Source: Allobosea sp. Leaf344 (GTDB lineage: Bacteria; Pseudomonadota; Alphaproteobacteria; Rhizobiales; Beijerinckiaceae). Taken from it: a stretch of DNA of 44,817 nucleotides. The stretch covers positions 481 through 45,297 of the forward strand of contig NZ_LMRT01000011.1 in assembly GCF_001426225.1 (NCBI RefSeq), given 5' to 3'. How positions within the stretch are numbered: the first letter of the stretch is position 1; every line of letters begins with the position of its first letter. The notes under the pieces are model-generated. The model was not told the DNA's origin. It made no database searches and worked only from the letters and a program-made list of their open reading frames with translations. This document shows, one piece after another, positions 24,357-31,665 of the stretch. A program made the translations under genes and the position numbers.

Positions 24357-25189
24357 CTTGCGCTGCCGATATCGGCTTCGAGCACGGCGCGCAGGGCCGG
24401 CGTGACGATCGGCGTCACCCCGAACCAGCGGGCGAAGCCGGGAACCGCCTGGTGCAGCAACATGCCGAGCCCGTCGACCGTGCGGGCCCCGCGCCGCTCG
24501 GCCGCCTCCAGCAGCGCGGTCTTCAGCGGCACATAGACGATGTCGTCGACGATGGTACCGGGCTTCATCGCGGCGAGATCGAGTTCGAGCGGCGGCTGGC
24601 CCTTCATCCCGAGCGAGGTGGTGTTGACGATCAGATCGGCCTCGGCGGCCAGCTGATCGCGCTCCTGCCAGGCCGCAGCGGTGACGGGCGGGCCGAGCAG
24701 CCGGGCCAAGTCCTGCGCCCGCTCCAGATTGCGGTTGGCCAGGATGATGCGGCCGAGGCCCCGCTGCTTCAGCCCATGGGCGATGGCCCTCGCCGCGCCA
24801 CCGGCGCCGAGCAGCAGCGCCGTCTGCGCCTGGCGGTCCCAGCCCGGCAGGCTGGCGTCGAGATGGCCGAGAAATCCGGCGGCGTCGGTGTTGTCGCCAT
24901 GGAGCCGCCCGCCCTCGCGCCAGATGGTGTTGACCGCGCCCATGGCACGGGCGGTCTCGCTGAGCCGATCGAGAAGCGGCAGCACCGCTTCCTTATGCGG
25001 CACGGTGACGTTGCCGCCGGCGAAGGCGCCATCGCGCAGCGCGGCGATGAAGCGCTCCAGCGCGTCCGGGGCGACGTCGATCCGCTCATAGCTGCCATCC
25101 AGCCCGTGCTCGGCGATCCATGTGCCGTGGATCAGCGGCGAGCGGGAATGGGCGATGGGATGGCCGATGACGAAGCAGCGTGTGGTCAA
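24353..25189 (-). CDS. aroE: Shikimate dehydrogenase (NADP+)
   Basis: A 278-residue enzyme reducing 3-dehydroshikimate to shikimate in aromatic amino acid synthesis. It shows the substrate site HSRSPLIH (14-21), NVTVPHK with catalytic Lys66, GDNTDAAGF (catalytic Asp), and the NADP-binding LLGAGGAARAI. The C-terminus has DGLGMLLHQAVPGF. The start codon is TTG at 25189: it gives the family N-terminus CFVIGHPIAHS, GAGGGG lies just upstream, and no ATG is available. The gene ends in an ATGA overlap with coaE and lies 11 bases after maf. Confidence 0.94.
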   Translation of the reverse strand: MTTRCFVIGHPIAHSRSPLIHGTWIAEHGLDGSYERIDVAPDALERFIAALRDGAFAGGNVTVPHKEAVLPLLDRLSETARAMGAVNTIWREGGRLHGDNTDAAGFLGHLDASLPGWDRQAQTALLLGAGGAARAIAHGLKQRGLGRIILANRNLERAQDLARLLGPPVTAAAWQERDQLAAEADLIVNTTSLGMKGQPPLELDLAAMKPGTIVDDIVYVPLKTALLEAAERRGARTVDGLGMLLHQAVPGFARWFGVTPIVTPALRAVLEADIGSAR

Positions 25190-25200
25190 GACGGCCCCTC

Positions 25201-25830
25201 TCAGGACAGGAGCAGGCCCTGCTCGCGCAGCGCGGCGAGCAGAGCGAGCAAAGGCAGGCCGAGCACCGTGAAATGATCGCCATCGACCCGCTCGAAGAGC
25301 TGGCCGCCCAGCCCCTCGAGCTGGTAGCCGCCGACACTCGACAGGATCGCATCGCCCGCCGTCGCGACATAGGCGGCGATGAAGGCCTCGCTCAGCGGGC
25401 GCATGGCGAGGGTGGCGCTCTGCAGCCCCTCGGCGACGATCTCGCCGTCGCGGGCGAGGACGAAGGCCGAGTGCAGCCGATGCTCGCGGCCCGACAGCGC
25501 CGCGATCTGCCGGGCGGCGGCGGCGGCATCCGTCGGCTTGTGGTGGGCGACGCCGTCGCATGCCAGCGTCTGGTCGGCGCCGAGCACATAGCGGCCGGGA
25601 TGGGCGAGCGAGACGGCGAGCGCCTTGGCGCAGCCCAGAGCGGCGGCGATCGCGTCCTCGCTCGCGCCCTCGTCGCGCAAGGGCTGCTCGACCTCGCGCT
25701 CGTCGATGCCGGGCCTGGCGGTCTCGACCGGGATGCCGGCGGCCCACAGCATGTCGCGCCGCGTGGTGCTGCCGGAGGCGAGCAGCAACGGCATTTCGGC
25801 CAGCCAGAGCGAAGGGGTGCGGTGGCTCAT
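25201..25830 (-). CDS. maf: Maf-family nucleotide pyrophosphatase
   Basis: A 209-residue Maf/Ham1-fold enzyme that hydrolyses non-canonical or canonical dTTP/UTP-type nucleotides; it is linked to septum control in Bacillus. Seen here are [14 protein letters not shown] (the substrate loop, usually SxSPRR, here with TT for SP), the acidic DEREVEQPL, the [11 protein letters not shown] region, and [31 protein letters not shown] near the end. Its ATG overlaps the ppsR stop as ATGA. An inner Met (MPLLLASGS) could be the start if the first 12 residues are not translated. Confidence 0.92.
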   Translation of the reverse strand: MSHRTPSLWLAEMPLLLASGSTTRRDMLWAAGIPVETARPGIDEREVEQPLRDEGASEDAIAAALGCAKALAVSLAHPGRYVLGADQTLACDGVAHHKPTDAAAAARQIAALSGREHRLHSAFVLARDGEIVAEGLQSATLAMRPLSEAFIAAYVATAGDAILSSVGGYQLEGLGGQLFERVDGDHFTVLGLPLLALLAALREQGLLLS

Positions 25831-26657
25831 GTCGCGATGAACTTCATGCGGTGGTCGCGCAGCAGATCGAGGATCGCGGCGGCGGTTTCCTCGATCGAGC
25901 GCCTTGTCACGTCGATCACCGGCCAGCCGCGGCGCGCGCAGAGCCGCCGCGACTGCAGGATCTCGTCGGCGACGGCCTGGGGATCGACATAGGGCGTCTC
26001 CTCATCGGCCTTGAGCGAGAGCAGGCGGTTCTGCCGGATCTGCACGATGCGGTCGGCGCTGGCGACGAGGCCGATGATCAGCGGCTTCTTCACCCGGTCG
26101 AGTTCGGCCGGCAGCGGCACCGATGGCACCAGCGGGATATTGGCGGTCTTGATGCCGCGATTGGCGAGATAGATGCTCGTCGGCGTCTTGGATGTGCGGC
26201 TGATGCCGACCAGGATCACGTCGGCGCTGTCGAGATCGCCGCCGAGCTGCCCGTCATCATGGAGCAGCGTGTAGTTCATCGCATCGATGCGGCGGAAATA
26301 ATCGGCATTGAGCACGTGCTGCGCCCCCGGCTTCGGCGCCGACGCCTGGCCGAGATAGGATTGGAACAGCGACAGCACGGGTTGCAGCACCGACAGGCAG
26401 GGGCAGCCGAGCTCGCCGCAGAAGGCCTCCAGCCTCGCCTGCCATTCCGGTTCGACCAGCGTGTAGAGCACCACCCCCGGCGAGGCCTCGATCTCCGCGA
26501 GCACGCGCGCGAGCTGCGCCTCCGAGCGGACCAGCGGGTAGACATGCTCGATCGCCGAGACGGTCTCGTATTGCGCCGCGGCCGCCCGGCTGACGGCGAT
26601 CAGGGTTTCGCCGGTCGCGTCGGAGACGAGATGCAGATGGAAATAATTGCGGGGCAC
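25827..26657 (-). CDS. ppsR: PEP synthase/PPDK regulatory protein (DUF299)
   Basis: A 276-residue bifunctional ADP-dependent kinase and Pi-dependent pyrophosphorylase that switches off and on pyruvate phosphate dikinase or PEP synthase by Thr phosphorylation. [16 protein letters not shown] starts the domain and [11 protein letters not shown] (P-loop, 151-161) is diagnostic. The start is GTG with GGAG upstream. Its homologue is the first annotated gene of Caulobacter (CC_0001) and borders the replication origin there, which is the chief positional marker for the oriC call next to it. It heads the leftward operon. Confidence 0.94.
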   Translation of the reverse strand: MPRNYFHLHLVSDATGETLIAVSRAAAAQYETVSAIEHVYPLVRSEAQLARVLAEIEASPGVVLYTLVEPEWQARLEAFCGELGCPCLSVLQPVLSLFQSYLGQASAPKPGAQHVLNADYFRRIDAMNYTLLHDDGQLGGDLDSADVILVGISRTSKTPTSIYLANRGIKTANIPLVPSVPLPAELDRVKKPLIIGLVASADRIVQIRQNRLLSLKADEETPYVDPQAVADEILQSRRLCARRGWPVIDVTRRSIEETAAAILDLLRDHRMKFIAT

Positions 26658-26781
26658 GGGGTCTCCGGCGTTGAGGGCTGCTCTGCTTTACGGCAATTCG
26701 CGCGGCGCTGGGAATCCCGTTTTGAGCTGCTCTCTCGCGGCCTGGAGCAGTCCCGGCGCGACAGCGGCAACTGGGGAGCGC

Positions 26782-26790
26782 TGTGGATAA
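26782..26790 (-). promoter_or_regulatory. Perfect DnaA box
   Basis: TGTGGATAA is the reverse complement of TTATCCACA, the strongest DnaA box. It is the only exact copy I found in the window and lies in the origin gap. Confidence 0.8.
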
Positions 26791-26876
26791 GATCGGCCCC
26801 GGACAGGGGCGATATCGCGGCCTGTATAACCCCGGCCGCCCATCAACAGCCTCGCTGCCGCGCCACCCGATCGGAG

Positions 26877-26892
26877 TGTTTCACGTGAATCA
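26877..26892. other. parS site within oriC (15/16)
   Basis: TGTTTCACGTGAATCA differs from the parS consensus by a single base (A to T at position 14). The change creates GAATC, a CcrM GANTC methylation site, inside the right arm. It is probably a real ParB nucleation site. Confidence 0.8.
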
Positions 26893-26929
26893 TTTTTCGG
26901 GCTGTGGAACCGAGGCGGATTCGGATTGG

Positions 26930-26945
26930 TTAAGAAACTCTTAAC
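26930..26945. promoter_or_regulatory. CtrA-binding site in oriC
   Basis: TTAAGAAACTCTTAAC is an exact TTAA-N7-TTAAC. In Caulobacter, CtrA bound to such sites in the origin silences replication in swarmer cells. It lies between the parS and the DnaA-like pair at 26992-27011. Confidence 0.75.
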
Positions 26946-26991
26946 CTCCATCCGCCGGATGCGCTCCGGCTGGGCCGGCGGACTCCACCCC

Positions 26992-27011
26992 TGTGGATTG
27001 GTTGTGGACGA
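26992..27011 (-). promoter_or_regulatory. Pair of weak DnaA-like boxes
   Basis: TGTGGATTG (26992-27000) and TGTGGACGA (27003-27011) each differ from the strong DnaA box by two bases, both in the variable part. They are two bases apart and about 30 bases before the AT-rich stretch, so they could load DnaA next to the unwinding site. Confidence 0.5.
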
Positions 27012-27040
27012 GCTTGCGCCGCGCTATCTGCCCCCCTCCA

Positions 27041-27088
27041 AGAGTCAAAAAAGAAGATTCTCTCTCAAGAATCATATTTAAGAAGATC
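27041..27088. other. AT-rich DNA-unwinding element candidate
   Basis: By hand count only 14 of these 48 bases are G or C, against a clearly GC-rich surround. It includes a run of six A and an inverted repeat GATTCT (27056-27061) / AGAATC (27068-27073), each arm holding a GANTC site. It borders hemE, so it may also hold the hemE promoter. Confidence 0.6.
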
Positions 27089-27109
27089 TGGGACGGGGGA
27101 ATGGCTGGG

Positions 27110-28150
27110 ATGAGCATGGCGACGCATGATGAACCGATCTTCCTGCGTGTGCTCGCCGGCGAGACGATAACCCCCCCACCGATCTGGATGATGCGGCAGG
27201 CCGGGCGCTATCTGCCGGAATATCGCGCCGTCCGCGCCAAGGCCGGCAGCTTCCTCGAACTCTGCTACAACCCTGAACTCGCCGCCGAAGTCACACTCCA
27301 GCCGATCCGGCGCTTCGGCTTCGACGCGGCGATCCTGTTCTCCGATATTCTGGTGATTCCGCAGGCGCTGGGCCAGAAACTCTGGTTCGTGGAAGGCGAG
27401 GGCCCGCGGCTCGAACCGGTGGCGGATCACGGCCGGCTGGCGGAGATCTCGCGCCAGGCTGATGATGCGACGCTCAGCCCGGTGATCGAGACGGTGCAGC
27501 GGGTGAGGCAGGGGCTCGGCCGCGAGACCGCCTTCATCGGCTTCTGCGGCGCGCCCTGGACGGTCGCGACCTATATGGTCGCCGGCCGCGGGACGCCGGG
27601 CCAGGAGCCGGCCAAGGAGCTGTTCAACCGCGACCCGGCCTTCTTCCAGCAGCTGATCGATCTGATCGTCGAGGCCTCGGCGCGCTATCTCTGCCGGCAG
27701 ATCGAGGCCGGGGTCGATGTCGTGCAGATCTTCGACAGCTGGGCAGGCTCGCTCGGGCCGGAGGATTTTCAGCGCTGGTGCATCGCGCCGACGCAGCGCC
27801 TCGTCACCCTGGTGCGCGCCCGGCATCCGAAGGCGAGGATCATCGGCTTCGCCCGCGGCGCCGGCCGGCTGATCCCGGCCTATGTCAAGGCGACGGGGGT
27901 CGATGCGGCGGGGCTCGAGACGGAGATCGACCGCGGCTTCGCCCGGGACGAGATCCAGTCTCTGGTGCCGATCCAGGGCCATCTCGACCCGCTGGTGCTG
28001 CGGGCCGGCGGGCCGGAGCTCGAGGCGGAGGTGGCGGCGATCCGCGAGGCTTTCGGCGGCGGTCCGTTCATCTTCAATCTCGGCCATGGCATTCTGCCGG
28101 ACACGCCGATCCCCCATGTCGAGCGCCTGCTCGCCGCCGTCCGGCGCTGA
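27110..28150 (+). CDS. hemE: Uroporphyrinogen III decarboxylase
   Basis: A 346-residue cytosolic enzyme that decarboxylates the four acetate side chains of uroporphyrinogen III to coproporphyrinogen III in haem synthesis. It shows PPIWMMRQAGRYLPEYR (the substrate-binding Arg motif), FGFDAAILFSDILVIPQALG with the essential Asp, GFCGAPWTVATYM, and the C-terminal FNLGHGILPDTP. Three in-frame ATGs at 27101, 27110 and 27116 could start it; 27110 has GGGGGA at a nine-base spacing, so I chose it. It is the gene next to the origin on the right side and leads into hemJ, rho and the mnm/par genes. Confidence 0.95.
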   Translation: MSMATHDEPIFLRVLAGETITPPPIWMMRQAGRYLPEYRAVRAKAGSFLELCYNPELAAEVTLQPIRRFGFDAAILFSDILVIPQALGQKLWFVEGEGPRLEPVADHGRLAEISRQADDATLSPVIETVQRVRQGLGRETAFIGFCGAPWTVATYMVAGRGTPGQEPAKELFNRDPAFFQQLIDLIVEASARYLCRQIEAGVDVVQIFDSWAGSLGPEDFQRWCIAPTQRLVTLVRARHPKARIIGFARGAGRLIPAYVKATGVDAAGLETEIDRGFARDEIQSLVPIQGHLDPLVLRAGGPELEAEVAAIREAFGGGPFIFNLGHGILPDTPIPHVERLLAAVRR

Positions 28151-28161
28151 GGCGAAGACCG

Positions 28162-28584
28162 ATGTATGAATGGCTGAAGGCCCTGCACGTGCTGGCGGTC
28201 ATCTCCTGGATGGCCGCCCTGCTCTATCTGCCGCGGCTGATGGTCTATCATGTCGATGCGCCGGCGGGTTCGCAGCAATCCGAGACCTTCAAGGTCATGG
28301 AGCGCAAGCTGCTGAACGGCATCATGACGCCGGCGATGATCGTCAGCTGGGTCGTCGGCCTCTACCTCGCCTGGGCCGGCTTCGGCTTCAAGGGCGGCTG
28401 GCTCCACGCCAAGATCGCCCTGGTGCTGGGCATGTCCGGGATGCACGGGTTTCTGGTGGGGCGCGTGCGGGATTTCGCGCAGGATCGCAACAGCCGCAGC
28501 GGGCGCTTCTACCGGATCATCAACGAGGTGCCGGCCGTGCTGATGGTCGGGATCGTCATCCTGGTGATCGTCAAGCCGTTCTGA
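28162..28584 (+). CDS. hemJ: Protoporphyrinogen IX oxidase HemJ
   Basis: A 140-residue inner-membrane protein with four membrane helices that oxidises protoporphyrinogen IX to protoporphyrin IX, replacing HemY or HemG. His9 (KALHVLAVISW), Arg26 and His30 (LPRLMVYH), and the WLHAKIALVLG segment with His82-Lys84 fit the HemJ family; a conserved His is thought to ligate haem. It follows hemE by 11 bases, so two haem-pathway genes are cotranscribed beside the origin, as in many alphaproteobacteria. No independent promoter is evident. After it comes a 250-base gap before rho with a possible Rho-loading site. Confidence 0.93.
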   Translation: MYEWLKALHVLAVISWMAALLYLPRLMVYHVDAPAGSQQSETFKVMERKLLNGIMTPAMIVSWVVGLYLAWAGFGFKGGWLHAKIALVLGMSGMHGFLVGRVRDFAQDRNSRSGRFYRIINEVPAVLMVGIVILVIVKPF

Positions 28585-28740
28585 ACCTGCGAAGCACTTC
28601 GCGGAGACCGGCGGCCGCGACGATTCCAGTTGAGCGCGAGGCCGAATCCGGCTATCACCGCTCTGCGCTTCTCCAGCGTCCTTCCTGTTGTCGATGGTTG
28701 TTGAGCCCGCTGCGCCCTGCAGAGGCAGCTCATGGTGCGA

Positions 28741-28800
28741 GCCTCTCGCGCCGCTCCGTATCCCGGTCCGTCGTCTCTTCCCTTTGCGTCCGTCTCTGCG
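28741..28800 (+). promoter_or_regulatory. Pyrimidine-rich, rut-like rho leader
   Basis: By hand count these 60 bases hold 27 C, 18 T, 14 G and one A, a C-rich, G-poorer stretch of the sort Rho binds. It lies in the 250-base hemJ-rho gap, 35 bases before the rho start. Rho autoregulates by terminating in its own leader in E. coli; the same here is inference. Confidence 0.45.
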
Positions 28801-28834
28801 TCCAGCGCCGGGACAATCACGATCCAGGTGCCCC

Positions 28835-30100
28835 ATGCGGGAAATCAAGCTTCAAGACCTCAAGGTCAAAACCCCGACCGAATTGCTGACCTTCGCCGAG
28901 GGCGTCGAGGTCGAGAACGCCAGCACGATGCGGAAGCAGGAGCTGATGTTCGCGATCCTCAAGCAGCTCGCCGCCAAGGACACGGAAATCCTGGGCGAGG
29001 GCGTCGTCGAGGTGCTGCAGGACGGGTTCGGCTTCCTGCGCTCCTCCGATTCCAATTACCTGCCGGGACCCGACGACATCTATGTCTCCCCCTCGCAGAT
29101 CCGGAAATTCGGCCTGCGCACCGGCGACACGGTCGAGGGGCCAATCCGCAGCCCCAAGGATGGCGAGCGCTATTTCGCGCTGCTCAAGGTCAATACGATC
29201 AACTTCGAGGATCCGGAGAAGATCAAGCACAAGATCCATTTCGACAATCTGACGCCGCTCTACCCCGATGAGCGGCTGCGGATGGAGGTCCAGGATCCGA
29301 CCCGGAAGGATTTTTCTGCGCGGGTCATCGATATCGTCGCCCCGGTCGGCAAGGGCCAGCGCGCGCTGATCGTGGCGCCGCCGCGCACCGGCAAGACGGT
29401 CCTGCTGCAGAACATCGCGCAGTCGATCACCACCAATCATCCGGAATGCTATCTGATCGTCCTGCTGATCGACGAGCGTCCGGAAGAGGTCACCGACATG
29501 CAGCGCTCCGTGAAGGGCGAGGTCGTGTCCTCGACCTTCGACGAGCCGGCCTCGCGCCACGTCCAGGTCGCGGAGATGGTGATCGAGAAGGCGAAGCGGC
29601 TGGTCGAGCATGGCCGCGACGTGGTGATCCTGCTGGATTCGATCACCCGCCTCGGCCGCGCCTACAACACCGTCGTGCCCTCCTCGGGCAAGGTGCTGAC
29701 CGGCGGTGTCGACGCCAATGCGCTGCAGCGGCCGAAGCGCTTCTTCGGTGCGGCGCGCAATATCGAGGAAGGCGGCTCGCTGACGATCGTCGCGACGGCG
29801 CTGATCGATACCGGCAGCCGCATGGACGAGGTGATCTTCGAAGAGTTCAAGGGCACCGGCAATTGCGAGATCATTCTCGACCGCAAGGTCGCGGATAAGC
29901 GCATCTTCCCGGCGATCGACATCCTCAAATCCGGCACCCGCAAGGAAGAGCTCATCACGCCGAAGGACGTGCTGCAGAAGACCTATGTTCTGCGCCGGAT
30001 CCTTAACCCGATGGGCCCGCAGGACGCGATCGAGTTCCTGATGGACAAGCTCCGGCAGACCAAACAGAACTCGGAATTCTTCGACTCGATGAACACCTGA
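28835..30100 (+). CDS. rho: Transcription termination factor Rho
   Basis: A 421-residue hexameric RNA helicase that ends transcription at C-rich untranslated RNA. Order: helical N-terminal domain, the cold-shock-like primary RNA site DGFGFLRS (63-70), Walker A APPRTGKT (181-188), [13 protein letters not shown], the Walker B strand [16 protein letters not shown], and the secondary-site Q/R loops around [15 protein letters not shown]. All motifs are intact and no long insertion is present. The ATG at 28835 fits the family [10 protein letters not shown]; the upstream open frame is not conserved. AGG lies close by. Its leader contains a C-rich tract that may serve autoregulation. Confidence 0.97.
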   Translation: MREIKLQDLKVKTPTELLTFAEGVEVENASTMRKQELMFAILKQLAAKDTEILGEGVVEVLQDGFGFLRSSDSNYLPGPDDIYVSPSQIRKFGLRTGDTVEGPIRSPKDGERYFALLKVNTINFEDPEKIKHKIHFDNLTPLYPDERLRMEVQDPTRKDFSARVIDIVAPVGKGQRALIVAPPRTGKTVLLQNIAQSITTNHPECYLIVLLIDERPEEVTDMQRSVKGEVVSSTFDEPASRHVQVAEMVIEKAKRLVEHGRDVVILLDSITRLGRAYNTVVPSSGKVLTGGVDANALQRPKRFFGAARNIEEGGSLTIVATALIDTGSRMDEVIFEEFKGTGNCEIILDRKVADKRIFPAIDILKSGTRKEELITPKDVLQKTYVLRRILNPMGPQDAIEFLMDKLRQTKQNSEFFDSMNT

Positions 30101-30127
30101 TCCGATTCGGATCCGAGACGTTTGCGT

Positions 30128-30150
30128 CGGTCGGCGGAGCTTGCCGACCG
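30128..30150 (+). terminator. Hairpin after rho
   Basis: A perfect 8-bp stem CGGTCGGC / GCCGACCG with a seven-base loop starts 27 bases after the rho stop. Only a short mixed T/C tail (GTCATCTTCC) follows, so termination may be weak. Confidence 0.45.
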
Positions 30151-30248
30151 GTCATCTTCCGAGAGCCCGCGCCGCGCATGTCCGGGCCGACCCGCGGCCC
30201 GTTGGCTACGGCGGTAGCACCAGGCGCCTAAAAAGCGGGTCGTTCTAC

Positions 30249-30278
30249 GGGTAGGGCCGCCGATAACCGGCCCTACCC
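30249..30278 (+). promoter_or_regulatory. Perfect 11-bp hairpin just upstream of mnmE
   Basis: Arms GGGTAGGGCCG and CGGCCCTACCC flank an eight-base loop, ending 20 bases before the TTG start of mnmE. There is no U-tract. It may be the end of the rho unit or a structure limiting ribosome access to a gene with no clear Shine-Dalgarno sequence. Confidence 0.45.
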
Positions 30279-30298
30279 CTCGTAAAATCGGTACTACC

Positions 30299-31621
30299 TT
30301 GGCCATACCCGTCGACAACGGCCTGCACGCCACGATCGTCGCTTTGTCCTCGGCGCCCGGACGGGCGGGGGTGGCGCTGATCCGTGTCTCCGGGCCGCAC
30401 GTCCGATTCGTCCTCGAAACGATGGCGGGCGGTGTGCCGGTGCCGCGTCAGGCGACGCTGCGCCGCCTGAGCGATGCCGCGGGCGAGACGATCGACCGCG
30501 CGCTCATCCTGTACTTTCCCACGCCCCACAGCTTCACCGGCGAGGATGTCGCCGAATTCCATGTCCATGGCGCGCGGGCTGTGGTGGCACGGCTGCTGGA
30601 GGCGCTGACCGGCTCCCCGGGCCTGCGGCTGGCGGAGCCGGGCGAATTCACGCGACGCGCTTTCGAGGCCGGCAAGCTCGATCTGGCGGCTGTCGAAGGC
30701 CTCGCCGATCTCATCGATTCGGAGACGGAATGGCAGCGGCGCCAGGCCCTGCGCCAGATGGAGGGCGCGCTCGGCCAGGTCACCGAAGGCTGGCGCGGCC
30801 GGTTGATCGAGGCGATGGCGCTGCTCGCCGCCGAACTCGATTTTTCCGACGAGGGCGATGTCGACGGCCCGCTGGTCGAGCGGGCGCGGGCGATCGCCCT
30901 GGAGGTGCTGGCGGAGCTGCGCCAGGCGCTCGGCAGCTTCGCCCGGGGCGAGCGGATCCGCGACGGGTTCGTGGTGGTGCTGGCCGGCCCGCCCAATGCC
31001 GGCAAATCCAGCCTGCTGAACGCTCTGGCGAGGCGGGACGTCGCCATCGTCTCGCCGATCGCCGGGACCACGCGCGACGCGATCGAGGTGCGGCTCGATC
31101 TCGACGGCATGCCTGTGACGCTGATCGATACGGCCGGGCTGCGCGAGAGCGAGGATATGATCGAGGCCGAGGGGGTGCGGCGGGCCCTGGCGTTGGCGGC
31201 TCGCGCCGATCTGGTCCTGAGGATCCGGAGCGTCGATGCGGCGCAGGACCCGTTTCTCGGCACCGACAATACCCTCGCCGTGGCGAGCAAATCCGATCTC
31301 CCCGTTCCGTCCCTGCCCGGCGAGATCGCGGTCTCGGCCGAGACGGGGGCTGGGCTCGCCGAGCTGCTCAGCGCGATCACCACCAGGCTCGCCGACGGGC
31401 CGCAGGGGGAACCAGCCTTGCTGACGCGCCAGCGGCATCGCGTCGCCGTTGCCGAGGCGATCGAGGCTCTGGCGCGGGCGGCGCGGCCCGGTCTCCTCGA
31501 GGCCGAGTTGATGGCCGAGGATCTGCGCCAGGCCGTGGTGGCGCTGGAGCGCCTGATCGGCCGCATCGGAGTCGAGGACGTGCTCGACCAGCTCTTCGCC
31601 GGCTTCTGCATCGGCAAATGA
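30299..31621 (+). CDS. mnmE: tRNA uridine-5-carboxymethylaminomethyl modification GTPase MnmE
   Basis: A 440-residue GTPase that with MnmG modifies U34 of tRNAs reading split codon boxes. The N-terminal folate-binding domain begins ATIVALSSAPGRAGVALIRVSGP. The G domain has G1 GPPNAGKS (230-237), G2 GTTRD (256-260), G3 DTAG (277-280) and a divergent G4, SKSD (330-333), in place of NKxD. The last residues FCIGK carry the catalytic Cys437. The start is TTG at 30299, the only start codon giving a full N-terminus; the ribosome binding site is poor and a perfect hairpin precedes it. It opens the mnmE-mnmG-rsmG-parA-parB run. Confidence 0.94.
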   Translation: MAIPVDNGLHATIVALSSAPGRAGVALIRVSGPHVRFVLETMAGGVPVPRQATLRRLSDAAGETIDRALILYFPTPHSFTGEDVAEFHVHGARAVVARLLEALTGSPGLRLAEPGEFTRRAFEAGKLDLAAVEGLADLIDSETEWQRRQALRQMEGALGQVTEGWRGRLIEAMALLAAELDFSDEGDVDGPLVERARAIALEVLAELRQALGSFARGERIRDGFVVVLAGPPNAGKSSLLNALARRDVAIVSPIAGTTRDAIEVRLDLDGMPVTLIDTAGLRESEDMIEAEGVRRALALAARADLVLRIRSVDAAQDPFLGTDNTLAVASKSDLPVPSLPGEIAVSAETGAGLAELLSAITTRLADGPQGEPALLTRQRHRVAVAEAIEALARAARPGLLEAELMAEDLRQAVVALERLIGRIGVEDVLDQLFAGFCIGK

Positions 31622-31665
31622 TGCCCGGCATTGACCGGCAGGGCCGGCTTCGCTAGCCACACGAG

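Larger units (their letters stand above)
26658..27109. other. oriC: Chromosomal replication origin (oriC), ppsR-hemE intergenic
   Basis: A 452-base gene-free gap between divergent ppsR and hemE, the place of the mapped origin in Caulobacter and the hemE-linked origin of Sinorhizobium. It contains a perfect DnaA box at 26782-26790, weaker boxes at 26821-26829, 26903-26911, 26992-27000 and 27003-27011, a parS at 26877-26892, a CtrA box at 26930-26945 and an AT-rich unwinding candidate at 27041-27088. Five GANTC sites lie at 26712, 26887, 26918, 27056 and 27069. Flanking operons point away. The function is inferred from position and motifs. Confidence 0.85.

Noticed and set aside
26313..26318. 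CACGTG core inside ppsR
   Set aside because: The flanks do not extend to the TGTTTCAC/GTGAAACA arms of parS.
28186..28191. CACGTG core at the start of hemJ
   Set aside because: Only the six-base core matches parS and the flanking arms are absent.
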